NCBI RefSeq assembly: GCF_015767635.1
Contig: NZ_CP065230.1
Location: forward strand, 372,001 to 436,000
Reading direction: 5' to 3'
Length of the DNA stretch: 64,000 bases
Origin: Halomonas sp. A40-4
GTDB lineage: Bacteria; Pseudomonadota; Gammaproteobacteria; Pseudomonadales; Halomonadaceae
The notes under the pieces are model-generated. The model did not search any database. It was not told where the DNA came from and saw only the letters and a program-made list of their open reading frames with translations. Of the stretch, positions 43,956 to 52,762 are shown piece by piece. Numbering within the stretch: the first letter of the stretch is position 1; every line of letters starts with the position of its first letter. The position numbers were made by a program, and so were the translations under genes.

Positions 43956-45443
43956 ATGATGAGTAAAGCAGCAAAGCAGCAGACAACGACGGCAGAGACA
44001 GAGTCAGAGGATGTTTCGCTTCTCGATCAGGTGATGGCCCAAACCCGCATGGCGCCAGCCGATGAGGGGTATGACGTCGCCAAGCAGGGTGTTGCAGCGT
44101 TTATATCAGAGTTGCTTAAAGGCAGTGAAACAACACCCAGTGTCAATAAGTCGCTGGTCGATAACATGATCGTTGAGCTGGATCGCAAGATCAGCCATCA
44201 AGTTGATGAAATTTTGCATGAGCCTGGATTCCAGCAGTTGGAATCGGCGTGGCGCGGCCTGAAACTGCTTGTTGACCGGACTGACTTTCGTGAAAACATT
44301 AAGCTTGATGTGTTGCACGCCACCAAGCAAGAGCTGCTGGAAGACTTCGAGTTCGCGCCCGAAATCAGTCAGAGCGGCCTCTACCACCATGTGTACAACG
44401 CCGGTTATGGCCAGTTTGGTGGCGAGCCGGTAGCGGGGATTATCGGGCATTACGATTTTTCGCCGTCCACCCCTGACATGAAGTTGCTGCAGCACACTGC
44501 CGCGGTGGGTGCCATGGCGCACGCCCCCTTTATGTCATCGGTGGCACCGTCATTCTTCGGTATTGAAAGCTTTGAAGAACTGCCGAACATTAAAGATTTC
44601 AAAGCCATCTTTGAAGGCCCCAAATATGCGCGCTGGCGCAGCTTGCGTGAGTCTGAAGATGCGCGGTATCTAGGGTTGACGGCGCCACGCTTCCTGTTGC
44701 GTACGCCTTACGATCCCGTTGAAAACCCTGTTAAAACATTTAATTACCGGGAAACGGTAAGTGAAGACCATGATCATTACCTGTGGGGTAATACCGCCTA
44801 CCTACTTGCCGAGCGCTTGACTGACAGCTTCGCTAAATACCGTTGGTGCCCCAATATCATTGGCCCGCAAAGTGGAGGAGCCGTCGAAAACCTCCCGGTT
44901 CACACCTATGAAGCATTTGGTCAACTGCAGGCCAAAATCCCCACGGAAGTGCTGATCACGGATCGGCGTGAATTTGAAATGGCTGAAGAGGGTTTTATTT
45001 CGCTGACCATGCGAAAAGGTAGCGACAATGCAGCTTTCTTCTCGGCGAATTCTGTGCAAAAGCCCAAGGTGTTCCCTAATACCGCCGAAGGCAAAGAGGC
45101 AGAAACCAACTTCAAGTTAGGCACTCAGCTGCCTTACATGTTCATTATCAACCGCCTGGCACACTACGTGAAGGTGCTTCAGCGCGAGCAGATCGGCTCC
45201 TGGAAAGAGCGTCAGGACCTTGAGCGTGAGCTCAACACCTGGATTCGCCAGTACGTCGCTGACCAAGAGAACCCGCCGGCTGATGTGCGTAGTCGGCGCC
45301 CGCTCCGTGCGGCCTCTATTCAGGTGTCAGATGTAGAGGGCGATCCGGGCTGGTATCAGGTCTCAATGGCGGTTCGGCCGCATTTTAAATACATGGGAGC
45401 TAACTTCGAGCTATCACTCGTCGGGCGTCTCGACAAGGAATAA
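43956..45443 (+). CDS. tssC: T6SS contractile sheath large subunit TssC (VipB)
   Basis: 495 aa, family length. Seen: an N-terminal helix that mates with TssB, FQQLESAWRGLKLLVDRTDFR, the GVVGHYDFS-like IIGHYDFSPSTPDM, DARYLGLTAPRFLLRTPYD, and C-terminal YQVSMAVRPHFKYMGANFELSLVGRLDKE. ATG 43956 or 43959 are equally possible. Recycled by ClpV encoded in the same operon. Confidence 0.97.
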   Translation: MMSKAAKQQTTTAETESEDVSLLDQVMAQTRMAPADEGYDVAKQGVAAFISELLKGSETTPSVNKSLVDNMIVELDRKISHQVDEILHEPGFQQLESAWRGLKLLVDRTDFRENIKLDVLHATKQELLEDFEFAPEISQSGLYHHVYNAGYGQFGGEPVAGIIGHYDFSPSTPDMKLLQHTAAVGAMAHAPFMSSVAPSFFGIESFEELPNIKDFKAIFEGPKYARWRSLRESEDARYLGLTAPRFLLRTPYDPVENPVKTFNYRETVSEDHDHYLWGNTAYLLAERLTDSFAKYRWCPNIIGPQSGGAVENLPVHTYEAFGQLQAKIPTEVLITDRREFEMAEEGFISLTMRKGSDNAAFFSANSVQKPKVFPNTAEGKEAETNFKLGTQLPYMFIINRLAHYVKVLQREQIGSWKERQDLERELNTWIRQYVADQENPPADVRSRRPLRAASIQVSDVEGDPGWYQVSMAVRPHFKYMGANFELSLVGRLDKE

Positions 45444-45459
45444 TAGGGACGGCAGGTCG

Positions 45460-45891
45460 ATGGCAGCTAACAGCAACGGGGTATTAGGCACTCGCTTGTT
45501 CGAGCGCCTTGCTGCACCTCATCAACCGGTGAGGCAAGAAGAAAATGATCGGCTTGAAGATGTCGTTGAGTCGATCAAGCGCCATCTGGTGGAGTTGCTG
45601 AACAGTCATCCTGGAAACTGCACCTGCGCACCGGAATTGGGGCTGCTGGATTTTAACGATGCCACGATCGGCGTACTCGATCTGGAGCTCAGCGTCCAGC
45701 AGGCGATCCGGCAATGCATTGAGCACTTTGAACCGCGGGTAAAGCGCGTGGATGTTGAGGCGTTGCCCAGTGCAGGCGATCCATTGCAACTGCGTTTTCA
45801 AGTCCATGCCACCGTTGCGCTTGGGAAGGCGAGTGCCCAAACCACCATCGATCTGTTGCTTAACAACAAGCGTTATCAGTGTCTCAACTGA
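45460..45891 (+). CDS. tssE: T6SS baseplate protein TssE (gp25-like)
   Basis: 143 aa with the gp25/lysozyme-like fold of phage T4 baseplates: RLFERLAAP start, VVESIKRHLVELLNSHPGNC, then VQQAIRQCIEHFEPRVKRVDVEA. Part of the TssE-F-G-K baseplate wedge. 16 bases after tssC. Confidence 0.93.
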   Translation: MAANSNGVLGTRLFERLAAPHQPVRQEENDRLEDVVESIKRHLVELLNSHPGNCTCAPELGLLDFNDATIGVLDLELSVQQAIRQCIEHFEPRVKRVDVEALPSAGDPLQLRFQVHATVALGKASAQTTIDLLLNNKRYQCLN

Positions 45892-45908
45892 TGGGCTGAG
45901 GGGCACGC

Positions 45909-47672
45909 ATGCTCAATCGCTATTATCGAGATGAACTCAACTTTCTGAAGCGTCAGGGACGGGAGTTTGCACAAGCAAATCCAGGCCTGAGTCGCTTCCT
46001 ATCTGAGCGCAGTACCGACCCGGATGTCGAGCGCCTGCTGGAAGGGTTTGCCTTTTTAACCGGTCGTATGCGTGAGAAAGTGGAAGACGAGTTTCCTGAG
46101 CTCACCCATTCGCTTATCAGCATGCTGTGGCCGAACTACCTGCGGCCCGTACCCAGCATGACGGTCGTGCAATTTACCCCAGCGTGGCATGCGTTAAGCC
46201 ATCAGCAGCCCGTTGCAAGAGGCACATCACTTGCCAGTACGCCCGTGGAAAAGACCGCCTGTTTATTCCGCACTTGTCACGATGTAACGCTATACCCGCT
46301 AGCTCATAGTGGTGTGAGCGCGCGCCATACCCGTGAAACCTCGGTGGTCGAGCTGGCGATGGATGTGCATAGCGACCAGCCGATGGACGCCATGGGGATT
46401 GAGTCGTTGCGGCTGCATCTGGGCGGCGATGCCTATACGGCAAGAACGTTGTACCTATGGCTTAATCACTACCTGACCCGCGTCGAGCTGGACGTTGACG
46501 GCTGGCAGCAATCCCTGCCCACCAATGCACTTCAAGCGGTAGGTTTTGAGCGCGATCAGGCGCTATTGCCTTACCCCCGTAATGTGCATCAGGGCTACCG
46601 AATTTTACAAGAGTACCTCTGCTTTCCCGAGGCGTTTCATTTCTTCGATGTCACAAGGCTGAACCAGTACTTACCGTCAAAACCCGCGGAAAGGGTCACG
46701 TTGCGCTTTGAGTTTTCTCGCACTCTGCCGACGGATGTGCGGGTTCAGGATGAGCACCTGGCGCTTTATTGCACGCCCGCGATTAACTTGTTAAGCCACG
46801 ATGCCGAGCCGATCGACCTGAGCGGTGAGCGTAGCGAGTATCGCCTGCGGCCCAGTACACGCTCACCGTCACATTATGAAGTGTTCAGCGTCGACAATGT
46901 TCACGGTTGGGTAGGGCGAGCAGAGACAGACCGGCAGGGCGAGCCTCGGCGTTACGTTCCCTTTGAAAGTTTTCAGCATCAAATGGAGCGCGACCGGGGG
47001 CGTGAAGCCCTCTATTACCGTTTACGAGTGCGTGACAGCCTGCGTAGTGATGGCTTTGACCACGATATTGCCTTTATGCGGGGCGACGAGCAGGCACACC
47101 TTGAAAGCCGTGAAACAATCTCATTGCAGCTGACTTGCAGCAATCGTGAATTGCCAGAGCAACTGACGGTGGGTGATGTTTGCGTGCCAACTGAGAACAG
47201 CCCTGCCTATGCCGACTTTCGCAATATCACCCGGCCGACGCCCGTGCTGCGACCCGCACTGGATGATGGGCTGCTCTGGATGCTGATCTCCAACCTGTCC
47301 CTCAACTACCTCTCGTTACTGGAGCGTGATGCCCTGTGTTCAGTGCTGCGAGCTTATGACTTTCGCGCGCTTGTCGATCGTCAAGCAGAACGCATCGCGC
47401 AAAAAAGATGGGCAGGCATCGTGGATATCGAAACACAGTCGGTTGATCGACTGCGCAAAGGCATGCCCATACGTGGCCTTCGCTCAGTGATGACGTTGGA
47501 CCAGGACGCCTTTGGTGATGAAGGCAGTTTGTACCTGTTTGGCAGTGTGCTGGCGCGGTTTTTCTCTCTTTACGCCAGCATCAACTCTTTTCATGAGTTG
47601 CATGTTGTTAATCGACATAACCAAGAGCGCTACACATGGAGTTTACAGGCGGGGCAGCAGCCCCTGATGTAG
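45909..47672 (+). CDS. tssF: T6SS baseplate protein TssF (VasA)
   Basis: 587 aa. Hallmark start YYRDELNFLKRQGREFAQANP, GFAFLTGRMREKVEDEFPELTHSL and LWPNYLRPVPSMTV, then the long core and a C-terminal FGSVLARFFSLYASINSFHEL, all standard for TssF. Overlaps tssG by 37 bases, as often seen for this obligate pair. Confidence 0.96.
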   Translation: MLNRYYRDELNFLKRQGREFAQANPGLSRFLSERSTDPDVERLLEGFAFLTGRMREKVEDEFPELTHSLISMLWPNYLRPVPSMTVVQFTPAWHALSHQQPVARGTSLASTPVEKTACLFRTCHDVTLYPLAHSGVSARHTRETSVVELAMDVHSDQPMDAMGIESLRLHLGGDAYTARTLYLWLNHYLTRVELDVDGWQQSLPTNALQAVGFERDQALLPYPRNVHQGYRILQEYLCFPEAFHFFDVTRLNQYLPSKPAERVTLRFEFSRTLPTDVRVQDEHLALYCTPAINLLSHDAEPIDLSGERSEYRLRPSTRSPSHYEVFSVDNVHGWVGRAETDRQGEPRRYVPFESFQHQMERDRGREALYYRLRVRDSLRSDGFDHDIAFMRGDEQAHLESRETISLQLTCSNRELPEQLTVGDVCVPTENSPAYADFRNITRPTPVLRPALDDGLLWMLISNLSLNYLSLLERDALCSVLRAYDFRALVDRQAERIAQKRWAGIVDIETQSVDRLRKGMPIRGLRSVMTLDQDAFGDEGSLYLFGSVLARFFSLYASINSFHELHVVNRHNQERYTWSLQAGQQPLM

Positions 47673-48658
47673 CGCTAACGCCTCTCATTAAGGAGGCAAG
47701 ACGTTACGAGTTTTTCCAGTTGGTTGAGCTCCTGCACCGTCATCATGGCGATGATTTAGAGCAGGGGCCTGGCGGTAGCGTGCCCTCACTGCAGCGCGTC
47801 CGCTTCAAGGCATCGGCTTCACTGGGCTTCCCCGGTAGCGATGTGCTGACCCTGGCGATGAACGAAAGTGGCCAGTACGAGATGAAGGTCAGCTTTATGG
47901 GGCTGCAGGGCGCCCAGTCGCCGCTCCCGAGCTATTACCTTGAAGCGCTGGCCCATGAGTCAGCGCATCAGGAAGGGGCGGCAGGCGATTTTCTGGATTT
48001 TTTTAATCATCGCCTGCTGACCCTGATGCACCGTAATTGGCGTAAATACCGCCACTACGTGCGTTACCAGGATGATGCCAAGGACGGGTTTTCAGCGGCG
48101 ATTTTTGCGTTGGTGGGACTAGCCGACGGTGATCTGCGCGGCGAGACGCCGATCAACTGGAGCAAGATGCTGGCCTACGCAGGTCTGCTGGCGGGCCGCT
48201 CGCGCTCTCCCGACGTGGTATGCGGCATTGTCGGTCATTGTTTTGACCTGGATCAGGTAGAGGTTGATGAGTGGGTGTTGCGTTGGGTCGACATACCCCC
48301 CGACCAACGAAGCCGCGCGGGCCTTGCCGGTATGACCTTGGGCGAGGACGTGGTGGCCGGGGAGCGTGTTGCCGACGTCAAGGGCAAATTCGCGCTTTGC
48401 TTGCGGGGCTTGAGCCTCTCTCGTTTTAGAGACTTTTTGCCCGATGGTGAGGAGCATAATTCATTGAAAACACTGGTGAGTTTTGTGCTGCGTGAGCCGC
48501 TGGCCTATGACCTTGAACTTGAACTGTTGCCCAGCGCTGTCAAACCCATGCGTCTGGGGGATGGTGGTTCGTGTCAGCTTGGCTGGACCACCTTTGTCGA
48601 CCCAGAAAGCGTTGATAACCCAAGTCGTCGCCGCGTGCGCATCCAAATGACGAGTTAA
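47636..48658 (+). CDS. tssG: T6SS baseplate protein TssG (VasB)
   Basis: 340 aa. EARRYEFFQLVELLHR and VRFKASASLGFPGSDV near the start, FMGLQGAQSPLPSYYLE, and LDFFNHRLLTLMHRNWRKYRH are classic TssG segments. Binds TssF as a 2:1 wedge core with TssE and TssK. Confidence 0.95.
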   Translation: MEFTGGAAAPDVALTPLIKEARRYEFFQLVELLHRHHGDDLEQGPGGSVPSLQRVRFKASASLGFPGSDVLTLAMNESGQYEMKVSFMGLQGAQSPLPSYYLEALAHESAHQEGAAGDFLDFFNHRLLTLMHRNWRKYRHYVRYQDDAKDGFSAAIFALVGLADGDLRGETPINWSKMLAYAGLLAGRSRSPDVVCGIVGHCFDLDQVEVDEWVLRWVDIPPDQRSRAGLAGMTLGEDVVAGERVADVKGKFALCLRGLSLSRFRDFLPDGEEHNSLKTLVSFVLREPLAYDLELELLPSAVKPMRLGDGGSCQLGWTTFVDPESVDNPSRRRVRIQMTS

Positions 48659-48661
48659 ACC

Positions 48662-50038
48662 ATGAATGCCATTCAGACCGATGCCATCACCTTGGTGGTT
48701 GTCAACAGTGAAGCGCTCGAAGGGCGCTCGACGAGCAGTTTCGTCTTCCGTGGCGGCGGTGGCACCTTGGGCAGCGGCACGCACGATAACTGGCTACTGC
48801 AAGACCATAGAGGGCGTATTCGGCCCGGCCACGCCGACATTACCAGAATTGACGGGAAATTTTGCCTCATCGATAGCAGTGGGCAAACCTTCATCAACCG
48901 CTCGACCTTGCCTTTGGGGCGTGGCCGGAAAGCAGCACTGCGTGACGGTGACGAGCTGCTGATCGGTGAGTACCGCTTGAAAGTGCATCTTGGCGATCGT
49001 CAGTCCTGGCAGCCTGGCGCGCACTCGCTCGCGACTCTGGTTGACGAGGAGCACGAAGACGTCACCGTCCATGGGTATGCGTCGCCGGTGGGGAGCCACG
49101 GTCCCAGTCGTGAGCAACCACAGCGCGAAGATCCTATTGAAGCGCTGGGCGGTGTCATCCCTGGATCGTTGCAGCACGACCCGATGGTGGCACTGGAAGA
49201 CGATGCTCCCAGACCGGCCATGTTGGAATCGGTCGATACACTGCCCGTTTCCCAGCGCCATGAATATCAGCAATGGGCTCAACAAGAGCGCCGCCACGAA
49301 GCGGTGAGCCTGCCAGACATACCCTCTCTTAACGGCCAAAAAACGCACAGGAGCAATAACATGGATGAGCGGCAATTAGATGACCTGGAACGCTCGGTGG
49401 GTGAGCAATTGGAAGACCGTTGGCAAAAACCGACGACGCGCTCGCTAAGCCATGTTGGTGCTGACCCATTGCTGCGGGGATTGGGGATTGACCTGCCTTT
49501 TCGGGACAGTGAAGAGCAACAAGCTTTCCTGGAAGAAGCCGGCCAAACCCTGCGTGCTGCCATCGACGGGCTGCGGGTATTACAACAGACCCAAAATGAC
49601 AGTAAGTACCCGCTACGTGACCGGCGCCTGCAACCGATCGAAGACAATCCGCTGCGATTAGGGCAGTCATTCGAGGAAACGGCTGAAACCATGCTGTCGG
49701 CGTCCCGCAGTCCAGTACACCTATCAGCTCCGGAAGCCGTGGCCGAGAGTCTGCGTCACCAAGGCCAGCATCAAGCGGCGGTCGAAGACGCCATTGGCCA
49801 CGCATTGAGCGCCATTCTGGACGCCTTTTCCCCCGAGGCGTTGCTTAAACGCTTTCATGCCTATCGCGGCGCCGGAAATCGTATCGATAACGAAAGTGGC
49901 TGGGCGTGGGAAATGTATGACCACTATTACCGAGAACTGAATTCTGACCGGCAGCAAGGGTTTCAAAAGCTGTTTTGGGAGGTGTTTGAGCAAGCCTACG
50001 ACCAGTCTGTGCGTCGCCAGCAGCGGGAGGACGCATGA
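48662..50038 (+). CDS. tagH: T6SS-associated FHA-domain protein TagH (VasC/Fha1)
   Basis: 458 aa. N-terminal FHA domain with the conserved GxxxxNxxxLxDxxxSRxHA pattern in modified form (GTLGSGTHDNWLLQDHRGRIRPGHADI) and later DGDELLIGEYRLKV. A disordered Pro/Gln/Glu middle (about 130-270) leads to a conserved C-terminal T6SS domain. FHA proteins of this type usually respond to threonine phosphorylation by PpkA; no ppkA/pppA gene is in view. Overlaps tssJ (ATGA). Confidence 0.88.
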   Translation: MNAIQTDAITLVVVNSEALEGRSTSSFVFRGGGGTLGSGTHDNWLLQDHRGRIRPGHADITRIDGKFCLIDSSGQTFINRSTLPLGRGRKAALRDGDELLIGEYRLKVHLGDRQSWQPGAHSLATLVDEEHEDVTVHGYASPVGSHGPSREQPQREDPIEALGGVIPGSLQHDPMVALEDDAPRPAMLESVDTLPVSQRHEYQQWAQQERRHEAVSLPDIPSLNGQKTHRSNNMDERQLDDLERSVGEQLEDRWQKPTTRSLSHVGADPLLRGLGIDLPFRDSEEQQAFLEEAGQTLRAAIDGLRVLQQTQNDSKYPLRDRRLQPIEDNPLRLGQSFEETAETMLSASRSPVHLSAPEAVAESLRHQGQHQAAVEDAIGHALSAILDAFSPEALLKRFHAYRGAGNRIDNESGWAWEMYDHYYRELNSDRQQGFQKLFWEVFEQAYDQSVRRQQREDA

Positions 50039-50574
50039 TTGCGCCTGGTATCGCAAGGCTTGTCGGACTGCTCTGCCTCACCTTGCTGCTGACAAGCTGC
50101 GCGTCGACTCGGGAAGCTACCAGTAAAGCCTGGCAGGTCATGAAGGACCCCGACATCCCGGTGGGTTATCCCGGTGATCAGCCTACCAAGGTTGACCTCA
50201 GCATGCTGGCGGAACCTGACGTGAACCCTAACGTGGAAGGCGAGGGGACACCGCTTCGCTTTCAAGTCCTGCAGTTGAAAGATGATTCAATGCTAATGGC
50301 AGCGGATTTAGGTCAACTGGAAAGCGACCTGGAAGAAACCCTTGGCACGAATTACCTGGCCCACGACGACTTTACGTTGCTGCCGGAGCAGTGGAAGTTC
50401 TACGCGCCCTTCGAGGTTGATGAAAACACTCGCTATATCGGGCTGATTGCGTATTACGCCTCCCCCAATGAGGCGGAATGGAAGAAGGTCGTCAAGGTGA
50501 AAAGCCGTGGCGAGCACTATCACCTGCTGGTTCACCTCCGTGACAGCGAAGTTGAGTTAAGGAAGGAGGGATAA
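50035..50574 (+). CDS. tssJ: T6SS outer-membrane lipoprotein TssJ (VasD)
   Basis: 179 aa. Signal peptide with lipobox LLTSC (lipidated Cys at about 22). The mature part is a transthyretin-like fold domain with the conserved TPLRFQVLQLKDDSMLMAAD segment. Anchors the TssJLM membrane complex to the outer membrane. Overlaps tagH by 4 bases and tssK by 1. Confidence 0.93.
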   Translation: MIAPGIARLVGLLCLTLLLTSCASTREATSKAWQVMKDPDIPVGYPGDQPTKVDLSMLAEPDVNPNVEGEGTPLRFQVLQLKDDSMLMAADLGQLESDLEETLGTNYLAHDDFTLLPEQWKFYAPFEVDENTRYIGLIAYYASPNEAEWKKVVKVKSRGEHYHLLVHLRDSEVELRKEG

Positions 50575-51908
50575 TGGCCAGCCGGAATCGTGTGGTGTGG
50601 AGCGAGGGCTTATTCATTAAGCCTCAGCACTTCCAGCAACAGCAGCGCAGCCTGGAAGGGATGTTGGATACGCGCTTAAAGGGGGTAAGCCATTATTTAT
50701 ACGGCTTTCTCTCGCTGGAACTCAATAATGAATTCCTCAGTTTTGGCCGCATCGCCATCAGTCGGGCAAGTGGCGTCATGCCCGACGGCGTGGCGTTTCA
50801 CCTGCCAGGCGATGACGTTGAGCCCGCGCCGCTGGAAATTAGTGACGCCAGTATTACCAATCAGGTCGTGTACCTAGGCTTGCCGCTGGCAACCGATGGT
50901 ATTGGCGAAGTGCGTTGGCCTGAAGACAACTTGCCGGCGCGCTACCGGTTATTGTCGCGCAGCGTGCGTGATCTTCACTCACAGGAGGGCGTGTCCACCG
51001 ATATCAATGTCGCTCGGGTGTCGCCCCGCTTGCTGCTCGAACGCGATGACCGTAGCGGCTACGCCTGCCTCGCCGTTGCGCGCATTGTAGAGCGTCGCCC
51101 TGACGGCAGCCTGGTGCTTGATGAGCAGTTCTTGCCAACGCTGCTCAATGTGCAAGCGGCACCTGGGTTGCAGCGCTTTGTGGGCGAGATGGCCGGGTTG
51201 ATGCGTGAGCGCGCGCGTAACATTGCCCAGCGCCTGTCAACCCCGCATCAGGCGGGCGTCGCTGACGTCTCCGATTTTATGTTGCTGCAACTGCTTAACC
51301 GCGCCCAGCCGCGTTTTCAGCACCTCGCTCGGTTGGGTCAACTGCACCCTGAGCGACTTTACGACACCATGCATGAAGTGGCCTGTGAACTTGTCACCTT
51401 CACTGACGAATCACGGCTGCCCCCAGAGTGTCCTGCCTACGACCACGATCACCCGGAAGGCGCCTTTCATCCGTTGATGAAAATGCTTCGCCAGGCGCTG
51501 TCGACGGTGCTCGAACCCCGTGCCGTGGCTATCCAGCTGCAGACACGACGCTATGGCCTGCTAGTGGCGCCGCTGTCTGACCTTAGCCTGATCGAATCTG
51601 CGGAATTCATCCTCGCCGTGCGCGCCGACATGCCCAATGAACGGCTACGCAAGCTGTTTTTACAGCAAACCAAGGTGGCGAGCGTCGAGCGAATCCGCGA
51701 TCTCATCAGCCTTCAGCTACCCGGCATTCCGCTTGAGCCGTTACCGGTGGCTCCCCGCGAACTGCCCTATCACGCTGGCTATAGCTATTTCCAGCTCGAC
51801 CGCCAAAGCGAGGCGTGGGGCATGCTCAACGGTGCCAGCGGCTTTGCTTTTCACGTCGCCGGTGAATTTCCAGGGCTGGAAATGCAGTTCTGGGCTATCA
51901 GGAGTTAA
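50574..51908 (+). CDS. tssK: T6SS baseplate protein TssK (VasE)
   Basis: 444 aa. Starts NRVVWSEGLFIKPQHFQQQQR, the invariant TssK opening, followed by a phage-receptor-binding-protein-like body; RYRLLSRSVRDL and a C-terminal membrane-complex-binding part. Connects the baseplate to the TssJLM complex. Confidence 0.96.
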   Translation: MASRNRVVWSEGLFIKPQHFQQQQRSLEGMLDTRLKGVSHYLYGFLSLELNNEFLSFGRIAISRASGVMPDGVAFHLPGDDVEPAPLEISDASITNQVVYLGLPLATDGIGEVRWPEDNLPARYRLLSRSVRDLHSQEGVSTDINVARVSPRLLLERDDRSGYACLAVARIVERRPDGSLVLDEQFLPTLLNVQAAPGLQRFVGEMAGLMRERARNIAQRLSTPHQAGVADVSDFMLLQLLNRAQPRFQHLARLGQLHPERLYDTMHEVACELVTFTDESRLPPECPAYDHDHPEGAFHPLMKMLRQALSTVLEPRAVAIQLQTRRYGLLVAPLSDLSLIESAEFILAVRADMPNERLRKLFLQQTKVASVERIRDLISLQLPGIPLEPLPVAPRELPYHAGYSYFQLDRQSEAWGMLNGASGFAFHVAGEFPGLEMQFWAIRS

Positions 51909-51911
51909 ACC

Positions 51912-52754
51912 ATGCAGCAGCTTGCCACCGATTCGCACAGCTTGAGCCGTTCCCAGGCACCTAATGACAGCGTGCGTCATGAGGATCTAATTAACGAGCG
52001 TGGTTTGGAGCATTTGATTCATAGCCACGCCGAGCAGCTTGATGCCGATGAGGATTATTGGTTCCGCTTGCGCGGGCATAACCTGAATCCTTTGGTTGAT
52101 GCGGCCAGCAGCCTGCTGGGCATGGTGGTCAGGGTGCGGCAACTGGATGAAGCGGGCGATATTGAGCGCCTTTACCGTCAGGTTGTCGATGAAATCGCTG
52201 CCATTGAAATCGAGCTGACCGAGCAGGGTTATGACCGAGCCACGCTGCTCGCCTATCGCTACGTGCTGTGTTCGTTTATCGATGAGGCCGTGATGGGCAT
52301 GCCCTGGGGGCGGCAAAGTAAATGGGCCGAACACTCGCTGTTGACCCGCTTTCATAACGAAACCTGGGGCGGTGAAAAAGTGTTTTCGATTCTTGCCCGC
52401 CTCCAGCAAGAACCCCAACGCTACCGAGACATGCTGGCGTTCATTTACCTGTGCCTGTGCCTTGGCTTTGAAGGTCGATACCGGGTGATGTCTCACGGTC
52501 GTGAAGAGTACGAGCAAGTTGTCAGGGCCTTGGGTGACCAGCTAAACAGCCTCGAGGAGCCAGGTGAAGAAGCGCTAACTCACCCCCTCGATAATGTCGT
52601 GCAGGGGCATCAACGCCGTTCAACGCATTTCCCTACCTGGGGCATCTTTGCGTTGTTTGGTATCGCCATGGTCGGCGTTTATTGGGGCTTTTCCTGGTCG
52701 CTGGACCAACAGGCGGCACAAATTACCTCGCTACTTAATCAACTTTACCGTTAG
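51912..52754 (+). CDS. tssL: T6SS inner-membrane protein TssL (DotU/VasF)
   Basis: 280 aa. Cytosolic DotU domain (NPLVDAASSLLGMVVRVRQL, YVLCSFIDEAVMGMPWG, LAFIYLCLCLGFEGRYR) and one C-terminal membrane helix (about 244-262, FPTWGIFALFGIAMVGVYWGF). No OmpA-like peptidoglycan-binding extension is fused, so this is the short TssL form. Confidence 0.95.
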   Translation: MQQLATDSHSLSRSQAPNDSVRHEDLINERGLEHLIHSHAEQLDADEDYWFRLRGHNLNPLVDAASSLLGMVVRVRQLDEAGDIERLYRQVVDEIAAIEIELTEQGYDRATLLAYRYVLCSFIDEAVMGMPWGRQSKWAEHSLLTRFHNETWGGEKVFSILARLQQEPQRYRDMLAFIYLCLCLGFEGRYRVMSHGREEYEQVVRALGDQLNSLEEPGEEALTHPLDNVVQGHQRRSTHFPTWGIFALFGIAMVGVYWGFSWSLDQQAAQITSLLNQLYR

Positions 52755-52762
52755 GAGAAACC